A stretch of 64,000 nt of DNA, taken from NCBI GenBank assembly GCA_032719365.1, contig CM064868.1, positions 75,765,266 to 75,829,265 on the forward strand, written 5' to 3'. The position numbers and the translations under genes were made by a program. A model generated the notes under the pieces. It ran no database searches and was not told the origin of the DNA. It saw nothing but the letters and a program-made list of their open reading frames with translations. Each line of letters begins with the position of its first letter. The first letter of the stretch is position 1. Of the stretch, positions 19,473 to 29,834 are shown piece after piece. This DNA comes from Prinsepia uniflora. Taxonomy: Eukaryota; Streptophyta; Magnoliopsida; Rosales; Rosaceae.

Positions 19473-22366
19473 TGTAACAACCCGTACCTACGGGAAGGGT
19501 AAAAATGTAATTTTTGTGAAGTTTTGTAAAAAGGACGATTATGCCCTTGTGAATAGTAAACGAAAAGTTGACTTTTTGTAATATTGATTGGATGAGTGTT
19601 AGCCCTTGACCGTGACGTAGGTTAGGACGTCACGAGTCCGTAGACAGGCGGCAGGTTCGATTCGGACAATCGGAGGAGAAGTTATGATGTACGGAAGGTT
19701 GAGGGCGTTACCGTAATTTTGAGCTAAAAGGGAAAATGTTGACTTTTTGGAGGATGTGTGATTTTCACGTAGACCGAGGACCGTTGGATAGGTCTCGACG
19801 TCCTGAGTTCAACGACAGTCGGCACGCTGTCATCGGACGTCGGACGGAAAAGATACGGGTCTGGAAAGTCTGAGGGCAAAATGGTAATTTTGTGCAGGAG
19901 GGGCATTTTGGTCATTTTTCCTCAGCCCAATCAGATAAGGGCAAGTGGCAGATATTTGGGGCTGGCCTATGGATGTTGGACACGTGGGAGTGGCTGGATG
20001 GTTCCAGGCCATTCTCAAGTGTGCACGGCCACACCTTGTACAAAACTCAAACCGTGTTTGGGTTTGAAACACAGAAAACAGAGAGGAGATTGGGTGAGGC
20101 GGTGATCGATCTAGAGGCTAAGGAGAGTGAGGAGTGACTGGTGAGAGTGACAGAGAGACGTGGGTGAGGTGCTGATCGTGTTCTGGGATTGGAATCGTGC
20201 ACGGCGGCACGGTGGTGGTGCGGCGAACGTTTGAGGAAAACAGGGGAGACCGTGGACGGTGGAGGCTGTTGTGTCGTGTGGTGAGGCAAACCAGGGCGGT
20301 AGGAAACTCAGGAGGTTGAGGGGAGTCCCACGAGCACGGTGGTGGTTGACGGTTCTCACGGCGGCGCCGGAATCGAAAGGTAAGCCCGTTTACTCTGTTT
20401 TTCGTGGCTTTTTCAATTGCAAAGTCGTGATGATGGGCTTAGAGTCGAGGGATTAGGAGGTCAGGGTGTTGTTCAGGGAGGTCTTAGGCGTCGTCTGTGG
20501 TGGTTGCCGTGACGGGAGGTTCACGGTGGCTGGTGGTTCGACGGCGAGTATCCAATACTCTGTTTTGGCCGTGATTTCAAACTTGAAGTCGTGGACTTCG
20601 GGGATGAATCGACGGATTCTGTGAGTTGGGTAGGACTAAGTAAGGTCCTAGGGTGGTGCTGGTATCACCACCGTGAAGGGGGAAGCTGTGGACGGCCGGG
20701 AAGGAAAACAGAGCCACGGGCAAGGTTTTTCGAGGTTGAAGACGAAGGGTTCTAGGCCGTGATTTCTGGATTTTAGGACTGGGATTGATTGCAGGGAACT
20801 GGACGAAGCTAGTGGGATTGAAATGGAGAAGAATGGTGGGTGAACGGCGGAGAACCGGTCACGCCGGTTCAACTGTGTTGAACCGGGTGACTCGAGGTTG
20901 AAGGTGACTGTAGCAGGCGCGTGAGGCCCACGCGCAGCCACTTTGGGCGGCGCGTGGGGGCGCGTGGGAAGGAATCCAGTTAAGTGTCCAACATGAGTTT
21001 AACTCTAAATGTCCTAAGGAGTCCAATGGTATAGTTTTCGGGTTAATCGGACGGTGTTACGGAATGGTTCGGGAATCCGAATGGTTTAGGGTTTATGATT
21101 AAAATATTATTAAATTCCCGAAAACTTGGGGAAAATAGGGAAGGTATCCTTGATGTTATTATGACCCTATTTGGTATCTATTGACAGGACGGGAGACACC
21201 AGAGACGGTTGAGGAGCGCACGGAGCGCGAGTGACGTGTCGTAAACTGTGAGTGGACTTTTTCTTACTTCCGAGCATGCCAACTGTTTTAATTACTGTTT
21301 TATGATTCTATGTGTGTTTTTATGATGGTTATACGTGATTGAGATGTTTGCACGTTTTTCGAGATATTTTCGGGGTTTTACACGTTTTTCGAGAAAAAGC
21401 CGATTTTCAGATTTTGATGCCATATTTGAGAAATTCACCCTATAACTGTTTTCTGATGATGGTAAATGGGTTATGAAACATGGTTGGGGATTTCCTATGG
21501 TTTTTAGTATGGAAATGGATTTTCCGGATTTGGGTTCGGAATGTCGGTTCTGAACGCCGGAAGGGCTTCAAACCGGGGATTTCGAATTCGGATTTGGTGA
21601 TGGATTTTGAATTGGTTTTACACTGGATATGGATTGGATTTGCTGGATCTGGATATGGGTTTAAAGACCCGGATTGATATTGATGGGGGACGGGCCCGGA
21701 TTGAGTTTAAAGACTCGGGAGTTTAAAGACTCGGATATTATGATATTACCCCCATAGGCCTATTGAGTTTAAAGACTCGGGAGTTTAAAGACTCGGATTG
21801 ATATGTGAGGCCTGGTTGAGTTTAAAGACTCGGATAGGTCCAGCAGGTTTGATCGGGTTATACTTTGGTTTCTTATGATGTTTTATAGTGTATCTGTTTC
21901 TTATGGTATTTATAGTGTCTCTGTTTCTTATGATGTTTTTCATATTATGATTTTTCTAATACTCCATTGGCATGCCTGGTTTTAAACCGGAGGGAATAAA
22001 GGATTTTATTTCCTTACGTTGATTTGTTGGTAAACGGTTTTAAACTTTCATTCTTTTTGGTCCACTCACACCTTTTGTTTTTAATTTTTCCCTCCAGGTC
22101 GTGGTGATAGCACTGGGGTGAACGTTGAGGCAGAGATCGAGGCATAGGGCTTCCGACGTTCTTCCGTTGCGGACTTAGACTTGTAGGACTTTTGGTGCCA
22201 TTTTGTAGAACTATGCTCTGACTTACTGTTGTATATATTTACTCCTTCGTCTGATGGTTATGCTTATAGTTGTATTAAGTTTCTTTTTGGTATTGTAAGT
22301 ATGATTGTCAGACGGGAGCAGGGTTCATCCCGAGTATCGAGGTGATATTTGGGACAGGTCCTGACA
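19473..22366 (+). repeat. 5' LTR of the complete element, 2894 bp
   Basis: It runs TGTAACAACCCGTACC to GGTCCTGACA. It contains GTGAGTGGAC at 21248-21257, RY motif GCATGC at 21274-21279, the GAGTTTAAAGACTC block, a second GCATGC at 21970-21975, GTCCACTCAC at 22060-22069 and CCCTCCAG|GTCGTGG around 22091-22104. It lacks the 26-bp palindrome seen in most other LTRs. Confidence 0.96.
21657..21833. repeat. GAGTTTAAAGACTCGG repeat block, 5' LTR
   Basis: Five copies of GAGTTTAAAGACTC plus one GGGTTTAAAGACCC, two of the pairs head to tail. The reverse complement is the motif seen in the minus-strand LTRs, so orientation follows the element. Confidence 0.88.
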
Positions 22367-22368
22367 AT

Positions 22369-22380
22369 TGGTATCAGAGC
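22369..22380 (+). promoter_or_regulatory. Primer binding site, initiator tRNA-Met type
   Basis: TGGTATCAGAGC two bases after the LTR end, complementary to the tRNA-iMet 3' end. Confidence 0.95.
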
Positions 22381-22453
22381 ATAGGTTGTGTCAATTTGTG
22401 TTGGGTCTAGGTTGTTATACTAACTCTATGCCTCTTTCAGCGTACGATTGATC

Positions 22454-25400
22454 ATGCCTCCGAGACGTGAACCCCCTCCACGACCTGAAGATGAAGCGGC
22501 GAGAGGGACTGAGAGCGCTTCGATCGAGAGAGCCCAGAGGCTTGGGGCTACTACGTTCAGCGGTGGGGCTGATCCCGAGGAAGCTCACCGATGGATCACC
22601 CGACTAGAACGTATTTTTGGGGTGATGCACTGTCCTCCTGAGGATCGGGTATTGTTAGCCACTTTTCTGTTGGATGGAGCTGCCTACGAGTGGTGGTATA
22701 CGCTGGAACTGTCCGGCTGGGATGCACATACCGTGACCTGGGAGACCTTCCGGGAGCGGTTTCTAGATCAGTACTATCCCCGTTCTTTCAGGGATGCGAA
22801 GGAAGCGGAATTCCTTCACTTGAAGCAAGGAAACTTGACAGTTGCTGAGTATGAGCAGAGGTTCCAGATGCTATCTCGTTTTGCTCCGGCATTTGTGGCG
22901 ACTGAGGCGGAGAAGTGCCGCCGGTTTGAGTTGGGTCTCCGGGGAGAGATCAGGGCCATAGTGACAGCCGGCTCTTTTGCTACTTTCCGAGAGTTGTCTG
23001 ATGCTGCTATCAGGGTGGAGGCCAGTTTACCTGCTCGACCACAGTATTCGGGCAGTGTTCGACGCCGGGAGCAGTCATTCCCAGGAGCATCGAGTCAGAG
23101 GCCCCCGAAACGGGGTAATTTTGGTGGATCACTATCGGCTGGTGGAGCCCGGTATGGCAGACCAGGCAGTTTTCAGGGCTCAGGATTTCGAGGAGCTAGG
23201 TCACAGCCGACTCCTCAGGCGAGTGCGACTTCAGTGGCTTCTACAGGGAGGCATACCGGTGGACCCGGTAGGGACACTTGCTTCTACTGTGGGGAGCGAG
23301 GACATTTCCGTCGGGAGTGCCCATTGTTAGCCACGGAGGGTGGAGCAGGTAGGGGTGCAGCAGAACCCGGGCGGAGTACTGCATCAGTATCAGGGGCGGC
23401 AGGCCCTAGGGGTGGCGGTGGTGCCACGAGCAGTTCCAGAGGGCGCGGTAGGTCGTCGGGACCTCAGGCGCGAGTTTTTACTATGACTCAGCAGGAGGCT
23501 AGGTCAGCACCGGGAGTGGTGACAGGTACACTCACCATACTTGGTCACACTGTTTTTACTTTGATAGATCCCGGGGCTACCCATTCATTTGTAGCTCGGA
23601 GTTGTAGTCTGGTTAAGGAGAGGGAGGTGTCTACTTTGGATTGTGCGTTAGGAGTGAGTACACCTACTGGGGAGGTGTTGGTAGTGACTCAGGTTTTGAG
23701 AGAGTGTCCGGTACTGGTAGGCCAGGTGGAGTTACTGGCAGATTTGTTACTCTTAGATTTACGGGACTTTGATGTGATCTTGGGTATGGACTGGTTGACG
23801 AGACATCATGCTTCTATCGAATGTTTCGATAGGAGAGTGACTTTTCGGAGTCCCGGATTATCAGAGACTACATTTCAGGGGGATCAGCGTGCACTTCCTA
23901 CGGGAGTTATTTCGGCACTCGAGGCTAGTAAACTGTTACGGAAGGGGTGCCAGGGTTACTTAGCTCATGTGGTGGATACGCGTGCTACGCCAGAGAGGGC
24001 GGAGGATATACCAGTGGTACGGGAGTTTCCCGATGTTTTTCCCGAGGAGTTGCCAGGACTACCCCCACACCGAGATCTTGAGTTTACGATTGAACTTCTA
24101 CCAGGTACACAGCCTATTTCTCAGACTCCTTACCATATGGCACCTGCCGAATTGAGGGAACTTAAGGCCCAGTTGCAAGAGTTGGTCGATATAGGATTTA
24201 TTCGACCGAGTACGTCGCCTTGGGGAGCACCTGTTTTGTTTGTCAAGAAAAAGGACGGAGGATTGATGTTGTGTGTGGATTACAGGCAACTGAATAAGGT
24301 AACTATTCGGAATAAGTACCCCCTACCCCGGATTGATGATTTGTTTGACCAGCTCAAGGGAGCACAGTATTTCTCAAAGATTGATCTTCGCTCCGGCTAT
24401 CACCAGTTACGGGTTAAAGAGGAGGATATACCGAAGACAGCTTTCCGGACCAGGTACGGTCACTATGAGTTTGTGGTGATGCCTTTTGGTTTGACTAATG
24501 CCCCAGCAGCTTTTATGGACCTTATGAACCGAGTGTTCCGGCCCTACTTAGATCGTTTTGTGATTGTTTTCATTGATGATATTTTGGTGTATTCGAAGAG
24601 TGCGAAGGCGCATGAGAAACATCTGAGGATTGTGCTTAAAACGTTGAGGGAGCATCAGTTGTATGCGAAGCTCAGTAAGTGTCAGTTCTGGTTAACCAGT
24701 GTTGGATTTCTTGGCCATGTGATTTCGGCCGAGGGCATTCGTGTGGATCCTCAGAAAGTTGAGGCGGTAGCCAATTGGGAACAGCCTAAGACGGTGACGG
24801 AAATTCGGAGTTTTCTGGGTTTGGCAGGGTATTACCGGCGTTTTATTGAGGGTTTTTCTATTCTTGCAGCACCGTTGACGAGGTTGACACGGAAGGGAGT
24901 TCGGTTTGAGTGGGATGAGAACTGTGAACAGAGTTTCCAGGAGCTTAAAAGGCGGTTGACATCTGCTCCTGTGTTAGCCCTTCCAGATGATAGTGGGGAG
25001 TTCGAGGTGTACAGTGACGCTTCTTTACAAGGTTTGGGATGTGTCTTGATGCAGCACGGGAAAGTGATTGCTTATGCTTCCCGGCAATTGAAACCTCATG
25101 AGGTGAACTACCCTACACATGACTTGGAACTGGCTGCGGTGGTTCATGCATTGAAGATTTGGCGACATTACTTGTACGGTGAAAAGTGCAGGATCTTTAC
25201 GGACCACAAGAGTTTGAAGTATTTGTTCACTCAAAAGGAATTGAACCTCAGACAGCGCCGTTGGTTGGAGTTACTTAAGGACTACGACTGTACTATTGAG
25301 TATCATCCAGGGAAGGCTAATGTGGTAGCCGATGCTCTGAGCAGAAAGTCAGCTGGTTCTTTGTCGCATTTGAGGACAGTACGGTTACCTTTGCTGGTTG

Positions 25401-26905
25401 AGCTCCGTAAGTTGGGAGTAGAGTTGACTGTGGATGATCAGGGAGCACTCCTAGCGAGTTTCCATGTGCGACCCGTTTTGATTGATCAGGTGATTGATGC
25501 TCAGTTTGAGGACCCTATTCTGGGCATCATTCGGATTGAGGTCGAGGCTGGAGAAAGACAGGATTTTGAGATCCGTGAGGATGGAGCTTTGGTTAAGAAT
25601 GGACGGTTGTGTGTACCTGAGGATGAAGTCTTGAAGAAGGTGATATTGGATGAGGCTCATTGTTCAGCTTATGCGATGCATCCTGGTGGGACCAAGATGT
25701 ATCGTACACTTCGAGAGCATTACTGGTGGTCAGGGATGAAACGTGAAATTGCAGAGTATGTCAGTAGATGTTTGATTTGTCAACAGGTAAAAGCCGAGCG
25801 GCAGAGACCTTATGGAGCAATGCAACCTTTGCCGATTCCCGAGTGGAAATGGGATCACCTGACTATGGATTTTGTGTTCAAGCTTCCGAGAACACCGAAG
25901 GGACACGATGGTGTGTGGGTTGTTGTGGATCGACTTACGAAGTCTGCTCATTTCTTGCCAGTACGAGAGAACTTCAGGCTGGAACAGTTTGCACAGTTGT
26001 TTATTAATGAGATTATTCGATTGCATGGGACTCCGGAGTCGATAGTATCTGATAGAGATCCGAGATTCACTTCTCGTTTTTGGCAGAGCTTACAGGAAGC
26101 GTTTGGGACTAAATTACACTTCAGTACTGCTTTTCATCCTCAGACTGATGGGCAGTCTGAGCGGACTATTCAGATTCTCGAGGATATGATGCGAGCTTGT
26201 GTGCTTCAGTTTCAGGGTACTTGGGAATCACATCTGCCTTTGATGGAGTTCGCTTACAATAATAGTTTTCAGGAGAGCATTGGGATGGCTCCTTACGAGG
26301 CTTTGTACGGGCGGCAGTGTCGGACTCCATTGTGTTGGACTGAGGTTGGTGAGAGGAGGTTGACTACTTCTGAGCTGGTGGAGCTTACTCAGGAAAAAGT
26401 GGCATTGATTAGGGATCGATTGAAGGCAGCGCAGGACCGCCAAAAGAGCTACGCTGACCGTAGGATCGGGGATTTGGAGTTTGCTGTTGGAGACTGGGTT
26501 TTCCTGAAGCTATCTCCTTGGAAAGGAATTGTACGATTTGGCAGACGAGGGAAGTTGAGTCCTCGTTACATTGGACCGTATGAGATTTTGGAGCGGATTG
26601 GTCCTGTAGCTTATCGGTTGGCCTTACCAGCAGATTTGGAAAAGGTACATAATGTCTTTCATGTTTCTATGCTTCGGAAATATATTCGAGATGATTCGCA
26701 TGTTTTGGAAGCACAACCAGTGGAACTGAGGGAAGACTTGAGTTTTGAAGAGCAACCTGTTGCAATCTTGGATTGGAAGGATAAAGTGTTGCGAAGGAAG
26801 ACGATTCCCTTAGTGACGGTATTGTGGCGAAATCATCAGGTCGAAGAAGCTACTTGGGAACCCGAGGCCTTGATGCGAGAACAGTACCCTTATTTATTTC
26901 ACTGA
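22454..26905 (+). CDS. Gag-pol polyprotein with altered protease and RT motifs
   Basis: A 1483-residue frame starting at the ATG of MPPRREP; an upstream in-frame TTG at 22448 is not a credible start. It aligns along its whole length with the minus-strand polyprotein at 767-5227. Gag and a CCHC knuckle (CFYCGERGHFRREC), protease, reverse transcriptase (FIDD with D708, D709), RNase H, integrase (HHCC zinc site and DDE core ending TDGQSE) and a C-terminal chromodomain are all present. Two positions stand out: the protease triad reads D372-P373-G374 where DSG or DTG is expected, and the reverse-transcriptase motif reads LMLCVDYR with M605 where the sister element has arginine, a residue that contacts the incoming nucleotide in related enzymes. 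Either could cripple the protein. Other frames in the span are shadows. Confidence 0.95.
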   Translation: MPPRREPPPRPEDEAARGTESASIERAQRLGATTFSGGADPEEAHRWITRLERIFGVMHCPPEDRVLLATFLLDGAAYEWWYTLELSGWDAHTVTWETFRERFLDQYYPRSFRDAKEAEFLHLKQGNLTVAEYEQRFQMLSRFAPAFVATEAEKCRRFELGLRGEIRAIVTAGSFATFRELSDAAIRVEASLPARPQYSGSVRRREQSFPGASSQRPPKRGNFGGSLSAGGARYGRPGSFQGSGFRGARSQPTPQASATSVASTGRHTGGPGRDTCFYCGERGHFRRECPLLATEGGAGRGAAEPGRSTASVSGAAGPRGGGGATSSSRGRGRSSGPQARVFTMTQQEARSAPGVVTGTLTILGHTVFTLIDPGATHSFVARSCSLVKEREVSTLDCALGVSTPTGEVLVVTQVLRECPVLVGQVELLADLLLLDLRDFDVILGMDWLTRHHASIECFDRRVTFRSPGLSETTFQGDQRALPTGVISALEASKLLRKGCQGYLAHVVDTRATPERAEDIPVVREFPDVFPEELPGLPPHRDLEFTIELLPGTQPISQTPYHMAPAELRELKAQLQELVDIGFIRPSTSPWGAPVLFVKKKDGGLMLCVDYRQLNKVTIRNKYPLPRIDDLFDQLKGAQYFSKIDLRSGYHQLRVKEEDIPKTAFRTRYGHYEFVVMPFGLTNAPAAFMDLMNRVFRPYLDRFVIVFIDDILVYSKSAKAHEKHLRIVLKTLREHQLYAKLSKCQFWLTSVGFLGHVISAEGIRVDPQKVEAVANWEQPKTVTEIRSFLGLAGYYRRFIEGFSILAAPLTRLTRKGVRFEWDENCEQSFQELKRRLTSAPVLALPDDSGEFEVYSDASLQGLGCVLMQHGKVIAYASRQLKPHEVNYPTHDLELAAVVHALKIWRHYLYGEKCRIFTDHKSLKYLFTQKELNLRQRRWLELLKDYDCTIEYHPGKANVVADALSRKSAGSLSHLRTVRLPLLVELRKLGVELTVDDQGALLASFHVRPVLIDQVIDAQFEDPILGIIRIEVEAGERQDFEIREDGALVKNGRLCVPEDEVLKKVILDEAHCSAYAMHPGGTKMYRTLREHYWWSGMKREIAEYVSRCLICQQVKAERQRPYGAMQPLPIPEWKWDHLTMDFVFKLPRTPKGHDGVWVVVDRLTKSAHFLPVRENFRLEQFAQLFINEIIRLHGTPESIVSDRDPRFTSRFWQSLQEAFGTKLHFSTAFHPQTDGQSERTIQILEDMMRACVLQFQGTWESHLPLMEFAYNNSFQESIGMAPYEALYGRQCRTPLCWTEVGERRLTTSELVELTQEKVALIRDRLKAAQDRQKSYADRRIGDLEFAVGDWVFLKLSPWKGIVRFGRRGKLSPRYIGPYEILERIGPVAYRLALPADLEKVHNVFHVSMLRKYIRDDSHVLEAQPVELREDLSFEEQPVAILDWKDKVLRRKTIPLVTVLWRNHQVEEATWEPEALMREQYPYLFH

Positions 26906-26928
26906 ATTTCGGGGACGAAATTCTTTTT

Positions 26929-26940
26929 AGGGGGGTAGAT
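26929..26940 (+). promoter_or_regulatory. Polypurine tract
   Basis: AGGGGGGTAGAT directly before the TG of the 3' LTR, preceded by a T-rich stretch as is usual for this site. Confidence 0.88.
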
Positions 26941-29834
26941 TGTAACAACCCGTACCTACGGGAAGGGTAAAAATGTAATTTTTGTGAAGTTTTGTAAAAA
27001 GGACGATTATGCCCTTGTGAATAGTAAACGAAAAGTTGACTTTTTGTAATATTGATTGGATGAGTGTTAGCCCTTGACCGTGACGTAGGTTAGGACGTCA
27101 CGAGTCCGTAGACAGGCGGCAGGTTCGATTCGGACAATCGGAGGAGAAGTTATGATGTACGGAAGGTTGAGGGTGTTACCGTAATTTTGAGCTAAAAGGG
27201 AAAATGTTGACTTTTTGGAGGATGTGTGATTTTCACGTAGACCGAGGACCGTTGGATAGGTCTCGACGTCCTGAGTTCAACGACAGTCGGCACGCTGTCA
27301 TCGGACGTCGGACGGAAAAGATACGGGTCTGGAAAGTCTGAGGGCAAAATGGTAATTTTGTGCAGGAGGGGCATTTTGGTCATTTTTCCTCAGCCCAATC
27401 AGATAAGGGCAAGTGGCAGATATTTGGGGCTGGCCTATGGATGTTGGACACGTGGGAGTGGCTGGATGGTTCCAGGCCATTCTCAAGTGTGCACGGCCAC
27501 ACCTTGTACAAAACTCAAACCGTGTTTGGGTTTGAAACACAGAAAACAGAGAGGAGATTGGGTGAGGCGGTGATCGATCTAGAGGCTAAGGAGAGTGAGG
27601 AGTGACTGGTGAGAGTGACAGAGAGACGTGGGTGAGGTGCTGATCGTGTTCTGGGATTGGAATCGTGCACGGCGGCACGGTGGTGGTGCGGCGAAGGTTT
27701 GAGGAAAACAGGGGAGACCGTGGACGGTGGAGGCTGTTGTGTCGTGTGGTGAGGCAAACCAGGGCGGTAGGAAACTCAGGAGGTTGAGGGGAGTCCCACG
27801 AGCACGGTGGTGGTTGACGGTTCTCACGGCGGCGCCGGAATCGAAAGGTAAGCCCGTTTACTCTGTTTTTCGTGGCTTTTTCAATTGTAAAGTCGTGATG
27901 ATGGGCTTAGAGTCGAGGGATTAGGAGGTCAGGGTGTTGTTCAGGGAGGTCTTAGGCGTCGTCTGTGGTGGTTGCCGTGACGGGAGGTTCACGGTGGCTG
28001 GTGGTTCGACGGCGAGTATCCAATACTCTGTTTTGGCCGTGATTTCAAACTTGAAGTCGTGGACTTCGGGGATGAATCGACGGATTCTGTGAGTTGGGTA
28101 GGACTAAGTAAGGTCCTAGGGTGGTGCTGGTATCACCACCGTGAAGGGGGAAGCTGTGGACGGCCGGGAAGGAAAACAGAGCCACGGGCAAGGTTTTTCG
28201 AGGTTGAAGACGAAGGGTTCTAGGCCGTGATTTCTGGATTTTAGGACTGGGATTGATTGCAGGGAACTGGACGAAGCTAGTGGGATTGAAATGGAGAAGA
28301 ATGGTGGGTGAACGGCGGAGAACCGGTCACGCCGGTTCAACTGTGTTGAACCGGGTGACTCGAGGTTGAAGGTGACTGTAGCAGGCGCGTGAGGCCCACG
28401 CCCAGCCACTTTGGGCGGCGCGTGGGGGCGCGTGGGAAGGAATCCAGTTAAGTGTCCAACATGAGTTTAACTCTAAATGTCCTAAGGAGTCCAATGGTAT
28501 AGTTTTCGGGTTAATCGGACGGTGTTACGGAATGGTTCGGGAATCCGTATGGTTTAGGGTTTATGATTAAAATATTATTAAATTCCCGAAAACTTGGGGA
28601 AAATAGGGAAGGTATCCTTGATGTTATTGTGACCCTATTTGGTATCTATTGACAGGACGGGAGACACCAGAGACGGTTGAGGAGCGCACGGAGCGCGAGT
28701 GACGTGTCGTAAACTGTGAGTGGACTTTTTCTTACTTCCGAGCATGCCAACTGTTTTAATTACTGTTTTATGATTCTATGTGTGTTTTTATGATGGTTAT
28801 ACGTGATTGAGATGTTTGCACGTTTTTCGAGATATTTTCGGGGTTTTACACGTTTTTCGAGAAAAAGCCGATTTTCAGATTTTGATGCCATATTTGAGAA
28901 ATTCACCCTATAACTGTTTTCTGATGATGGTAAATGGGTTATGAAACATGGTTGGGGATTTCCTATGGTTTTTAGTATGGAAATGGATTTTCCGGATTTG
29001 GGTTCGGAATGTCGGTTCTGAACGCTGGAAGGGCTTCAAACCGGGGATTTCGAATTCGGATTTGGTGATGGATTTTGAATTGGTTTTACACTGGATATGG
29101 ATTGGATTTGCTGGATCTGGATATGGGTTTAAAGACCCGGATTGATATTGATGGGGGACGGGCCCGGATTGAGTTTAAAGACTCGGGAGTTTAAAGACTC
29201 GGATATTATGATATTACCCCCATAGGCCTATTGAGTTTAAAGACTCGGGAGTTTAAAGACTCGGATTGATATGTGAGGCCTGGTTGAGTTTAAAGACTCG
29301 GATAGGTCCAGCAGGTTTGATCGGGTTATACTTTGGTTTCTTATGATGTTTTATAGTGTATCTGTTTCTTATGGTATTTATAGTGTCTCTGTTTCTTATG
29401 ATGTTTTTCATATTATAATTTTTCTAATACTCCATTGGCATGCCTGGTTTTAAACCGGAGGGAATAAAGGATTTTATTTCCTTACGTTGATTTGTTGGTA
29501 AACGGTTTTAAACTTTCATTCTTTTTGGTCCACTCACACCTTTTGTTTTTAATTTTTCCCTCCAGGTCGTGGTGATAGCGCTGGGGTGAACGTTGAGGCA
29601 GAGATCGAGGCATAGGGCTTCCGACGTTCTTCCGTTGCGGACTTAGACTTGTAGGACTTTTGGTGCCATTTTGTAGAACTATGCTCTGACTTACTGTTGT
29701 ATATATTTACTCCTTCGTCTGATGGTTATGCTTATAGTTGTATTAAGTTTCTTTTTGGTATTGTAAGTATGATTGTCAGACGGGAGCAGGGTTCATCCCG
29801 AGTATCGAGGTGATATTTGGGACGGGTCCTGACA
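26941..29834 (+). repeat. 3' LTR of the complete element, 2894 bp
   Basis: Copy of 19473-22366 at offset 7468 with about ten substitutions, mostly transitions, and no length change. The paired boxes are at 28716-28725 and 29528-29537, the tandem block at 29125-29301. Confidence 0.96.
29125..29301. repeat. GAGTTTAAAGACTCGG repeat block, 3' LTR
   Basis: Same copies and spacing as the block in the 5' LTR. Confidence 0.88.

Larger units (their letters stand above)
19473..29834 (+). mobile_element. Complete Ty3/gypsy chromovirus, 10,362 bp, TSD TGGTC
   Basis: Both LTRs are 2894 bp and align at a constant offset of 7468; I counted ten substitutions (about 0.35 percent). Target duplication TGGTC is present at 19468-19472 and 29835-29839. 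Order: LTR, tRNA-Met primer site, one gag-pol frame, polypurine tract, LTR. The frame is open but has two suspicious active-site changes, so mobility may need help from a relative (inference). Confidence 0.97.

Noticed and set aside
20047..20359. Minus-strand frames repeated in both LTRs of the complete element
   Set aside because: Antisense frames in a GC-rich LTR leader, duplicated only because the LTRs are.
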